The notes beneath the pieces were generated by a model. It did not search any database, was not told the origin of the DNA, and worked only from the letters and a program-made list of their open reading frames with translations. This document shows, piece after piece, positions 1 through 6,593 of a DNA stretch of 9,645 nt. Both the position numbers and the translations under genes were made by a program. Source of the stretch: Clostridia bacterium (GTDB lineage Bacteria > Bacillota > Clostridia > Oscillospirales > RGIG577); contig JAFOLN010000349.1 in assembly GCA_017419325.1 (NCBI GenBank), positions 1 through 9,645 on the forward strand, written 5' to 3'. Within the stretch, counting starts at the first letter, position 1, and each line of letters opens with the position of its first letter.

Positions 1-3
1 AGT

Positions 4-1188
4 TTAATTAAACTCATCAAATGCAAAACCTGTGCCCTCTGCCTCCGGGACATTGTAATAATCCCATTGGTGATCGGTGTCGCGCATAAATTCGCTTGTG
101 ACATTGAAGTATTTATGCGCCGCATTCATCATGTACCTGTCGTTGTGGATGTTCTGCTTGGTAAACGGCGAACCTATGGGGTCGTCCCAGGTCACGTCGA
201 CACAGTACCATTCATCCGAAAGACGCACCATGTTCCACGCATGCTCCTCGGTGGAGTATCCGTGCGCGCCGGAAACTATCGTGTTCTCTATGCCAAGCAT
301 ATCCATAAAAAGCGAAAACGTAGTGGAGTACCCCATGCAGGTGGCCTTCCCGTTTATGAGAAGCCCGTAGGGATTCACGCTGTCGGGGTCGGCATGACCC
401 TCTATAGCGTCCTCGTCGTAGCTTGCGTGGGTTATCATGTAGTCGTGGACGGCATGCTCCTTTTCAAAGTCGCTCATGTCCTCCGTTACCGTCTCGGAAA
501 GTACGCGGACGGCTGCCTCCAATATGGCTTTGTCCTTATCCCCGAGAGCCGACGTGTCGCCTGTCTTAAATGATTGAAGTATCGCCGAGTCGTCATAGAC
601 TGGAATATCCTTTAATCCTGAGGCGTCAAATACCACATAGCCGTTCTCGTCAAGATGCGGCTCCTCTGTTTCGGGGATCTCCTGACCGGCTCCGTTCTCT
701 TCAGCCGGCGCATCAAGGCAGGCCTCAAATGCGTTCTTCGCGGCGAATGTGTCATCGCATATAAGAAGAAGCACGCAGCCGTCCTTATATGATATGACTT
801 CCGCCGAGCCGACTATGGCCGCGGCATCGGGAGCATATCCCGAAAAATCGTTATACCGACTGTCTATATATTCATGAAGCGCATGTGATATGACGTTTTC
901 TTCGCCCGAAGCTTTAAGCACAGCTATTTCATGGGGCTCCATGCCGTCGGCGCGCATCACGGCGGCGTCCGAAAGCAGTTCGGGGTCGACGCCGTATACG
1001 TCCGAAGCATATTCATACGCGCCGTCCTCGGGCGTAAGCGTTTCTGTAAATACCGAAGGGTCAGGCTGGCTTTGGCGCATCGCTTCGGCTGCGTCGGGCG
1101 CGGAAATATCCGCCGCCGTATCGCTTTGGCAGGCCGCAAGCGCAATAAGCGCAAAAGTACAGACAAGCGCAAAAATAATACGTTTCAT
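4..1188 (-). CDS. DUF4358 / transglutaminase-like lipoprotein
   Basis: Predicted secreted, membrane-anchored protein of 394 aa. Residues 1-20 form a lipoprotein signal peptide: a K-R n-region, a hydrophobic core and a lipobox LAAC with Cys20 as the lipidated residue. An acidic, Ala-rich linker follows. Residues about 55-160 resemble DUF4358 (pattern: HEIAVLKA, then a long helix, then F-x-x-Y-x-P, then a GCVLLLICDD strand). A second acidic linker (about 161-185) leads to a C-terminal transglutaminase-like domain (about 230-375) with GKATCMGYS, EEHAWN and VDVTWDDP, giving a likely triad Cys284, His316, Asp331. Transglutaminase-like folds can be cysteine proteases, crosslinkers or inactive scaffolds. 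The intact triad suggests activity, but the substrate is unknown; cell-wall or surface-protein processing is a guess. The ATG start has an AGAGG Shine-Dalgarno 5 nt upstream. The stop lies 3 bases from the window edge, so the gene is complete but its downstream context is not visible. Confidence 0.85.
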   Translation of the reverse strand: MKRIIFALVCTFALIALAACQSDTAADISAPDAAEAMRQSQPDPSVFTETLTPEDGAYEYASDVYGVDPELLSDAAVMRADGMEPHEIAVLKASGEENVISHALHEYIDSRYNDFSGYAPDAAAIVGSAEVISYKDGCVLLLICDDTFAAKNAFEACLDAPAEENGAGQEIPETEEPHLDENGYVVFDASGLKDIPVYDDSAILQSFKTGDTSALGDKDKAILEAAVRVLSETVTEDMSDFEKEHAVHDYMITHASYDEDAIEGHADPDSVNPYGLLINGKATCMGYSTTFSLFMDMLGIENTIVSGAHGYSTEEHAWNMVRLSDEWYCVDVTWDDPIGSPFTKQNIHNDRYMMNAAHKYFNVTSEFMRDTDHQWDYYNVPEAEGTGFAFDEFN

Positions 1189-1193
1189 TCTTA

Positions 1194-1259
1194 CCTCTCA
1201 TGGCAGTGCGTCAAAAGGCACTACTTTATAATATTATCATACTAAAGAGCATTTGTCGA
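1194..1259 (-). promoter_or_regulatory. putative promoter and leader of the lipoprotein gene
   Basis: On the minus strand a TCGACA hexamer (1254-1259, 5 of 6 to the -35 consensus) lies 17 nt from TAATAT (1231-1236, 4 of 6 to the -10 consensus). Neighbouring AT-rich hexamers could also serve as the -10, so the exact box is uncertain. A small hairpin (arms AGTGC/GCACT, 1205-1209 and 1218-1222) lies just upstream of the AGAGG ribosome binding site (1194-1198). An intrinsic terminator lies upstream, so the gene probably needs its own promoter. Confidence 0.5.
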
Positions 1260-1279
1260 ATAAAACTTATGCGAAGAAT

Positions 1280-1320
1280 AAAAAAATGGTAAGCCTACCG
1301 AAAAAAACGGCGGGCTTACC
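1280..1320 (-). terminator. intrinsic terminator of the zinc-ribbon gene
   Basis: Reading the minus strand, an 8-bp perfect stem (GGTAAGCC, 1313-1320, with GGCTTACC, 1288-1295) is extended inside by CCG/CGG around a T-rich loop. It is followed directly by A and seven Ts (1280-1286). It starts 15 nt after the stop codon of the zinc-ribbon gene, so it separates that gene from the lipoprotein gene. Confidence 0.9.
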
Positions 1321-1335
1321 CTCTGTATTTGTCGT

Positions 1336-1713
1336 TTATTGCAGTTTTGACCCGCAGCTTGAGCAGAATTGGCTCCCCGCCTGATTGGACGCGCCGCAGG
1401 AGCTGCAGAAAACAGTGTCTTTAACGGTGGCAAGCTTTGCTTTAAGCTCATCCTTCTGAAGAAGCTTCTCCGAGATCTGAGCGCACTTTTCGTTTATGGT
1501 CTCCGAGGGCTCGGTATTATCGGAAAACGCCTGATAAACGAGCTTGCCGATATCGATATAGAGTGCGTCTATTTCGTTTTCACAATCCGCTATCGCAACC
1601 TTTATCTTGGTCGCTTCAACAAATTCGCCTGTCTTTTTGCTTACGGTCGAGGTCGTGGAGCGCGCCGCCTTAACGAATTGATTGAAAAAACCGCTGTTTT
1701 TAATGTCGCTCAT
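1336..1713 (-). CDS. small zinc-ribbon protein with coiled-coil region
   Basis: Cytoplasmic-looking protein of 125 aa with no signal peptide or membrane segment. The N-terminal 30 residues are Ser/Thr/Lys-rich. Residues about 30-98 are charged and helical, probably a coiled coil. The C-terminus is a zinc ribbon with paired CxxC motifs, Cys103-Cys106 and Cys117-Cys120, each in the context FCSSCG, which should bind one zinc ion. This matches the zinc_ribbon_2 / double-zinc-ribbon type found on many short Firmicute proteins of unknown role. I do not recognise a specific function; protein binding or a regulatory role is possible. The ATG at 1713 is preferred over an in-frame GTG at 1722 because a good SD (AAAGGTGA) sits 6 nt before the ATG and overlaps the GTG. 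It is flanked by its own promoter and terminator, so it is probably monocistronic. Confidence 0.85.
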   Translation of the reverse strand: MSDIKNSGFFNQFVKAARSTTSTVSKKTGEFVEATKIKVAIADCENEIDALYIDIGKLVYQAFSDNTEPSETINEKCAQISEKLLQKDELKAKLATVKDTVFCSSCGASNQAGSQFCSSCGSKLQ

Positions 1714-1718
1714 AACAT

Positions 1719-1726
1719 TCACCTTT
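1719..1726 (-). promoter_or_regulatory. RBS deciding the zinc-ribbon start
   Basis: AAAGGTGA on the minus strand. The AAGGTG core ends 6 nt before the ATG at 1713, while the alternative upstream GTG (1722-1720) lies inside the motif and so could not use it. This favours the 125-aa product. Confidence 0.7.
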
Positions 1727-1770
1727 CTTATGTATAGAATATAAGCACCGAAAATATACTGTTACTTTAT

Positions 1771-1798
1771 ATTATACCGAAAACCTAAAAAATGTCCA
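1771..1798 (-). promoter_or_regulatory. sigma-A-type promoter of the zinc-ribbon gene
   Basis: On the minus strand TGGACA (1793-1798, 5 of 6) is followed by a 16-nt spacer and a perfect TATAAT (1771-1776). It sits just after the hemZ stop. No hairpin terminator is visible between hemZ and this promoter, so some read-through from the recJ-hemZ operon is possible. Confidence 0.75.
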
Positions 1799-1803
1799 CA
1801 TCA

Positions 1804-3288
1804 TTATCTCAAAATTGCCGAGAACATTTCTTTAAGCTTATCGTGGTTCCCCGCAGCCTTTGACGGGTCGTTTATATACTCATAGGGGTACTTGTAGTTG
1901 AAAATGCGCTCTATCTTTCCCCCGCCGCACAGAAGCTTGCATACGGCTCCCGCGCCGGCGCCCAATACGGGCATGACCTCTTCCATCATGTATACATTGT
2001 AAAGGCACTCCGTGCCGGGGCGCGCATATCCCACGTTTTCAAGGTTCCCGAGAGTAGACTTCTGACGGTAGAGGTAATACGGGGCGTATCCCGCGCCCGA
2101 AAGTATCCGGGAGGAATAATCAAGCATCCCGCTTACAAGGTCGAACTCCCGCGTCATGTCAACGCGGTCGTAATTGAGCGTTGACGCGCGCTTGACGCTT
2201 AAGGTATGCACGGTCACGTTCTCGGGTGAAAGCGTCATTATATCGTCTATGGTACGCCTGAAGCTGTCAAGGGATTCGCCGGGCAGTCCCGCAATGACGT
2301 CGGTGTTTATTATGTCGAAGCCCGCGTCACGGGCGAGAGCAAATGCGCGAAAAAAGTCCTCGCGGGTATGGCGTCTTCCCAGGCGCATGAGTATTTCGTC
2401 GTTCGTCGTCTGCGGATTAACGCTTACGCGCGTAACGCCAAGGCGTTTCGCGTCTGTAAGCTTCTTTGGCGTTATCGTGTCGGCTCTGCCCGCCTCAAGC
2501 GTATATTCCGAGACCGACGAAAGGTCGAAGCATTCGTTTATGCAGGAAAGAAGCCTTGAAAGCTCCCCCTCGGAAAGCGAGGTCGGCGTTCCGCCGCCTA
2601 TATAGATGGATTTTATGTTAAGAGAAAGCGACGAAACAAGCCCGGAAAGCTCACGAAGCTCGCGTATGAGCAGCGACACATACTGCGGCACAAGATGCCC
2701 CGCCTTTTCAATGGAGTGGGACACAAAGCTGCAGTAGCTGCATCGGCTAACGCAGAACGGGATTGATATGTAAAGCGATATATCTTTACACGAAATGTTC
2801 TCTATTATTCTGCTCTGCACCTTTGAAATATCAAGGATAAGGCGGCTTTTTTCGTCGGACAGGTAGTAGTCGTTCATAAGAAGCGCACGGGCGTCCTCGT
2901 ATGACACGGTTTTTGTAAGGTCCCGCGCTATCTTCGCGGGCCGTATGCCCGTGAGTATGCCCCACTTAAGGCCGTGACCGAGCGCCGATTCTGCCGCATC
3001 GTAGGCCGACTTTTTTATAAGATCCTTCTCGGAGCGCTTGTATGCGAGCCTGTCCCCGGGCATATCGGCCGCGCTCGTTTCGGCGTGTCCTGTATGGACC
3101 GTGCCGCGGTACGTTATCTCGGTATCGACGCGGAGCAAGCCGTCTTTTTCGTACTCCCGGCTTACGGCGATATCGCGGTCGTCCGGGTCATCCGACGGCT
3201 TTTCGGTTATCCTTTCAAACCAGAAAAAGCTTTTTAAAACGGTATAGACGCTGTACGACTCGTCGTGCCCTTCTGTTTTAATTTGCAT
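1804..3288 (-). CDS. hemZ: HemZ-family radical SAM coproporphyrinogen dehydrogenase
   Basis: Radical SAM enzyme of the HemN/HemW superfamily, 494 aa, matching HemZ in length and layout. HemZ is assigned to oxygen-independent oxidation of coproporphyrinogen III to protoporphyrinogen IX. Residues 1-165 are the HemZ-specific N-terminal region, including GILTGIRPAKI (110-120), typical of the family. The radical SAM core starts about 170 with ISIPFC and the [4Fe-4S] ligands Cys179, Cys183, Cys186 (CX3CX2C). Then come GGGTP (231-235, SAM binding), EAGR (265-268) and GLPGES (334-339). The residue two after the last Cys is Phe, so the fourth Cys found in E. coli HemN is absent, as I recall for other HemZ and HemW proteins. 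The true substrate in this organism is therefore less certain than the name. The ATG overlaps the end of the MBL gene by 11 nt and has only a weak GA-rich SD, which suggests translational coupling. It is the last gene of the recJ operon. Confidence 0.9.
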   Translation of the reverse strand: MQIKTEGHDESYSVYTVLKSFFWFERITEKPSDDPDDRDIAVSREYEKDGLLRVDTEITYRGTVHTGHAETSAADMPGDRLAYKRSEKDLIKKSAYDAAESALGHGLKWGILTGIRPAKIARDLTKTVSYEDARALLMNDYYLSDEKSRLILDISKVQSRIIENISCKDISLYISIPFCVSRCSYCSFVSHSIEKAGHLVPQYVSLLIRELRELSGLVSSLSLNIKSIYIGGGTPTSLSEGELSRLLSCINECFDLSSVSEYTLEAGRADTITPKKLTDAKRLGVTRVSVNPQTTNDEILMRLGRRHTREDFFRAFALARDAGFDIINTDVIAGLPGESLDSFRRTIDDIMTLSPENVTVHTLSVKRASTLNYDRVDMTREFDLVSGMLDYSSRILSGAGYAPYYLYRQKSTLGNLENVGYARPGTECLYNVYMMEEVMPVLGAGAGAVCKLLCGGGKIERIFNYKYPYEYINDPSKAAGNHDKLKEMFSAILR

Positions 3289-3871
3289 ATCTGCTCTCTC
3301 GCATGTAGGGGTTGTTCATGCGTTCGTAGTTTAATGTGGTTTTCGGGCCGTGACCGGGGAAAACGGCGAAGTTGCCCGAGATAAGGCTGAGACGCTTAAG
3401 CGATTTGAGCATCTGTTTGTAATCGCCGCCGGGAAGGTCGCATCTTCCGCAGTTCTCGCGGAAAAGCGTGTCGCCGCTGAATATGGTCTCATCCACCTTT
3501 ATGCACATGGAGCCCTCGGAATGACCCGGCGTAAGAAGGAATTCGTAGGTGAGCTTTCCTATAGTCAGCTTGTCGCCGTCGTTTACAAGATGCACGTTCT
3601 TCCAGCTGTCCTTTATGTTCGTTTCATTGGGGTTCACATATACCGGAATATCAAGAGCATCCTGTATCATCCTTACCGCCCCGATGTGGTCGAAGTGGGT
3701 GTGCGTAAGAAGTATGGCCTGCGCGTCCAGCTTCAATGTGCGAAGCATGTCAAGTATGGTAAGCGCCTCCTCGCCCGGGTCGATTATAACGCATACGCTG
3801 TCAGCTTCATCGTATACGAGATAGCAGTTGGTCTCAAGCGGGCCTACCGTTATATTCATGCCCTTCAACAT
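3278..3871 (-). CDS. MBL-fold (glyoxalase II-like) metallohydrolase
   Basis: Cytoplasmic metallo-beta-lactamase-fold hydrolase of 197 aa, close to the usual 200-210 aa of the short glyoxalase-II-like group. The two-metal site appears complete: HTHFDH gives His57, His59, Asp61 and His62; TPGHS gives His117; SGDTLF gives Asp134; FPGHGP gives His174. The long C-terminal substrate-binding domain of true hydroxyacylglutathione hydrolases is missing, so glutathione thioester hydrolysis should not be assumed; the substrate is unknown. The upstream ATG is chosen because AAAGG (3882-3886) precedes it by 10 nt; the second Met (codon 5) has its SD-like bases too close. It sits between dtd and hemZ, as in many Clostridia, and overlaps hemZ by 11 nt. 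Confidence 0.9.
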   Translation of the reverse strand: MLKGMNITVGPLETNCYLVYDEADSVCVIIDPGEEALTILDMLRTLKLDAQAILLTHTHFDHIGAVRMIQDALDIPVYVNPNETNIKDSWKNVHLVNDGDKLTIGKLTYEFLLTPGHSEGSMCIKVDETIFSGDTLFRENCGRCDLPGGDYKQMLKSLKRLSLISGNFAVFPGHGPKTTLNYERMNNPYMRESRYAN

Positions 3872-3898
3872 AAAAATTCCGCCTTTCTTTTATGAAAA

Positions 3899-4348
3899 CT
3901 ATTTGTTTTTTGAATCAAGTATAATGGTCACGGGGCCGTCGTTTAATATCTCCACCTTCATATCCGCGCCGAACCTTCCGTGCTCAACGCGCCTGATGCC
4001 GCTTAGTTTTAAGCCCTCGATGAACCTTTCATACATATCCTCGGCAAATTCCGGGGCCGCTGCGTTCACATAGCTTGGGCGGTTGCCCTTTTTCGTGTCG
4101 GCGCAGAGCGTGAACTGGGAGATAACAAGCGCCTCGCCGCCTATATCGAGAACCGAGAGGTTCATCTTGCCGTTTTCGTCGGAGAATATCCGAAGCAGCG
4201 GTATCTTTTTAAGAAGATAGCGAAGGTCTTCCTCCGTATCGTCGGAAAAAACGCCCAAAAGGATATTGAGCCCCTGCGATATTTTCCCTATCGTCTCGCC
4301 GTCCACCGAAACGGCGGACGCGCGAACTCTTTGAATAAGCGCTCTCAA
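3899..4348 (-). CDS. dtd: D-aminoacyl-tRNA deacylase
   Basis: Dtd hydrolyses the ester bond of D-aminoacyl-tRNA (and mischarged glycyl-tRNA-Ala), recycling tRNA and keeping D-amino acids out of proteins. It acts in the cytoplasm as a homodimer. The sequence shows the family signatures in order: ALIQRV at the N-terminus, RIFSDENGKMN, SQFTLCAD (the active-site SQFTL motif), GNRPSY, and NDGPVT near the C-terminus (the cross-dimer proofreading motif). I place the start at a TTG at 4348, giving 149 aa that begin M-R-A-L-I-Q-R-V as in other family members, with AAGGTG 6 nt upstream. An in-frame GTG at 4357 would add three residues and is possible, with AAAGGG 3 nt before it. It follows relA after 16 nt and precedes the MBL gene by 27 nt. 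Confidence 0.93.
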   Translation of the reverse strand: MRALIQRVRASAVSVDGETIGKISQGLNILLGVFSDDTEEDLRYLLKKIPLLRIFSDENGKMNLSVLDIGGEALVISQFTLCADTKKGNRPSYVNAAAPEFAEDMYERFIEGLKLSGIRRVEHGRFGADMKVEILNDGPVTIILDSKNK

Positions 4349-4354
4349 TTTTTG

Positions 4355-4360
4355 CACCTT
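4355..4360 (-). promoter_or_regulatory. RBS deciding the dtd start
   Basis: AAGGTG on the minus strand, ending 6 nt before the TTG at 4348. The GTG inside this motif is itself an in-frame candidate start, so the two choices exclude each other. Family alignment favours TTG. Confidence 0.55.
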
Positions 4361-4364
4361 CCCT

Positions 4365-6593
4365 TTACTGCATGCCTCTTACCACGTCTATAACGCCCTG
4401 TATGCGCGAAAGCTTGTTCATAACGAACTCAAGCTGCGCCAGTGACTTTATCTCTATCGATACGTTTATAAGAGTAAATCCGTCCTTCGTTTCCCTTGCG
4501 TTTATGCTGCTCGTTTTTATTTTCATGGTTGAGAAAAGGTTTATAACGTCGGCCACGATGTTCAGCCTGTCGCGGGAGACTATCTGAAGCGTTGAGGTGA
4601 AAAGCGTTTCGCTCGTCTGCGTCCAGCTTACCTTGACCCAGCGCTGGTTCGAGTCGCGCTCGGTGTTGTTTACCACGTTTACGCAGTTCTTTTTATGCAC
4701 CGATACGCCGAAGCCTCTCGTTATAAAGCCCACAACCTCGTCGCCGGGCAGCGGATTGCAGCAGCGGGCAAGCTTTATGAGGCAGTTGTCCATGCCCTCC
4801 ACGAGTATGCCCTTGTAATTCTTTGTATGATGCGTCTCCGACGGCTCGGGCGGCGTCAGATCCTGGGGCGGCTCGGGCTCCTGCTGCTTTTTTTGCTTGT
4901 CGACCTCGCTTAATACCTTTAATATTACTTTATTCAATGAGAATCCGCCGTAGCCTATGCCCGCGTAAAGGTCGTCGATGGACTTCGCTGAGAACCTGTT
5001 TAAAAGCGGGACGCGGATCTCGTCCTTTAAGACTTCGTTCAAGGAAAGGCCGTTTCTCTTTATTTCTTTTTCAAACTCGCTCTTGCCGCGCGTTATGTTT
5101 TCGTCGCGCTTCTCCTTTTTGAACCACTGGCGAATCTTGTTCCTCGCACCGCTTGTCTTGCACATCTTGAGCCAGTCGAGGGACGGGCCGTGGGATGAGG
5201 AGGAGCGTATTATTTCAACGATGTCGCCGTTGTGGAGTACGGAGTCTATGGGAACGATGCGCCCGTTCACCTTGCCGCCGCTCATGTTGTTGCCCACGCC
5301 CGAATGTATGGCGTAGGCGAAGTCGATTATCGTTGAGCCCTGGGGGAGATTGAGTACGTCGCCCGCCGGGGTGAATACGAATACCTCGTCTGCGAACATA
5401 TCTATCTTAAGCGCGCGCATAAGGTCGTCGGGGTCCTCCGACTCCTTTTGTATCTCAAGCAGCTGGCGCACCCATATAAGGTTCTCGCCCGCGCGCTTGT
5501 CGGTTATGTTCTGCTTATACTTCCAGTGGGCAGCTATACCCATTTCAGCCACTTCGTCCATCTCTTTTGTGCGTATCTGCACTTCGAACGCAACGCCCGC
5601 CTTGCCTATAACGGTGGTGTGCAGTGACTGATACATATTGGGCTTCGGCGTTGAGATATAGTCCTTGAAGCGGCGCGGTATCGGCTTATACATATCGTGC
5701 ATTATGCCAAGCACGTTGTAGCAGTCTACCGTTTCGTCAACTATGATGCGGATGGCGAACAGGTCGTATATCTCGTCGAAACTGCGGTTCTGGGTGTACA
5801 TTTTACGGTAGATGCTGTAAATGTGCTTTGCGCGGCTCGATATGGTATGCTTTAAGCCTGCCTCGTCGAGCCTTTTTTTGACGCTTTCCTCGATGCTCGA
5901 TAAAAACGCCTCGTTCTGCACCATTTTCTTTGCGATACTGTCCTCTATCTCCTTGCAGGCTATGGGATCGAGTATCCTTATGGAAATGTCCTCAAGCTCT
6001 GTTTTTATCTTCTGAATACCTAAACGGTGAGCAAGCGGAGAATATACCTCTATCGTTTCAAGCGCCTTCTGACGCTGCTTTTCCTCCGGCATGGAGGAGA
6101 TCGTCCTCATGTTGTGAAGTCTGTCCGCAAGCTTTATAAGGAGAACTCTTATATCCTTCGCCATGGCAAGGAACATTTTTCTTAAGTTCTCTATCTGCTG
6201 CTCCTCCTTGGAGGAATACGGTATGCGTCCCAGCTTTGTAACGCCGTCGACAAGGTCGGCCACGTCCTTTCCGAACCTTGATTTTATATCGTCGAGGGTG
6301 ACCTCGGTGTCCTCCACCACGTCGTGAAGAAGCGCCGCAGTGATGGAATCGGAGTCAAGCGACATGTCCGCAAGTATATGCGCGACTTTAAGCGGGTGGA
6401 TAACGTAAGGTCCGCCCGCTACTCTCTTCTGTGTCTTATGCGCCTCGCAGGCAAGCTCATATGCCCGCGTTATCTTGTCGAATTCGGCGTTTTTATTGTA
6501 TTTTTTAATTTTAGCAATAAGCCGCTCAAATTCCTCCCGTACCTCGTCGGTCTGAGAATCGGAAGCTGCGGGAAGTATTTCCGTGTTAAGCAT
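4365..6593 (-). CDS. relA: bifunctional (p)ppGpp synthetase/hydrolase (RelA/SpoT homologue)
   Basis: Long RSH enzyme of 742 aa that makes (p)ppGpp from ATP and GTP/GDP on starving ribosomes and also degrades it. The N-terminal HD hydrolase domain (about 45-200) keeps its metal ligands: His66 (VIHP), His90-Asp91 (HDVVED) and Asp157 (LADRLHN), so hydrolysis should be intact. The synthetase domain (about 250-360) has DLFAIRI, YQSLHTT and VQIRTK. Its RFKD (308-311) is the RxKD form typical of bifunctional Gram-positive enzymes, not the ExDD of monofunctional RelA. The C-terminal regulatory half has a TGS domain (about 403-462), a helical region, a Pro/Glu-rich linker (about 570-587), a conserved Cys pair (ARCCNPLPGD, Cys611-Cys612) and an ACT domain (about 662-742). 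The ATG overlaps the recJ stop by 8 nt and has a strong SD (AAAGAGGA, 6602-6609) inside recJ, 8 nt upstream. Confidence 0.97.
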   Translation of the reverse strand: MLNTEILPAASDSQTDEVREEFERLIAKIKKYNKNAEFDKITRAYELACEAHKTQKRVAGGPYVIHPLKVAHILADMSLDSDSITAALLHDVVEDTEVTLDDIKSRFGKDVADLVDGVTKLGRIPYSSKEEQQIENLRKMFLAMAKDIRVLLIKLADRLHNMRTISSMPEEKQRQKALETIEVYSPLAHRLGIQKIKTELEDISIRILDPIACKEIEDSIAKKMVQNEAFLSSIEESVKKRLDEAGLKHTISSRAKHIYSIYRKMYTQNRSFDEIYDLFAIRIIVDETVDCYNVLGIMHDMYKPIPRRFKDYISTPKPNMYQSLHTTVIGKAGVAFEVQIRTKEMDEVAEMGIAAHWKYKQNITDKRAGENLIWVRQLLEIQKESEDPDDLMRALKIDMFADEVFVFTPAGDVLNLPQGSTIIDFAYAIHSGVGNNMSGGKVNGRIVPIDSVLHNGDIVEIIRSSSSHGPSLDWLKMCKTSGARNKIRQWFKKEKRDENITRGKSEFEKEIKRNGLSLNEVLKDEIRVPLLNRFSAKSIDDLYAGIGYGGFSLNKVILKVLSEVDKQKKQQEPEPPQDLTPPEPSETHHTKNYKGILVEGMDNCLIKLARCCNPLPGDEVVGFITRGFGVSVHKKNCVNVVNNTERDSNQRWVKVSWTQTSETLFTSTLQIVSRDRLNIVADVINLFSTMKIKTSSINARETKDGFTLINVSIEIKSLAQLEFVMNKLSRIQGVIDVVRGMQ

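Noticed and set aside
1..14. 14-bp perfect palindrome AGTTTAATTAAACT at the window edge
   Set aside because: It is AT-rich, overlaps the last codons and stop of the lipoprotein gene and cannot be judged without the sequence beyond the edge; chance is likely.
67..573. Plus-strand open frame of 168 codons across the lipoprotein gene
   Set aside because: It lies wholly antisense to a well-supported gene, has no recognisable domain and no convincing RBS; it is a by-product of codon usage on the other strand.
1741..1803. Expected terminator at the end of the recJ-hemZ operon
   Set aside because: There is a T-run (in GACATTTTTTAGG on the minus strand) but no stable hairpin before it, so no terminator is called.
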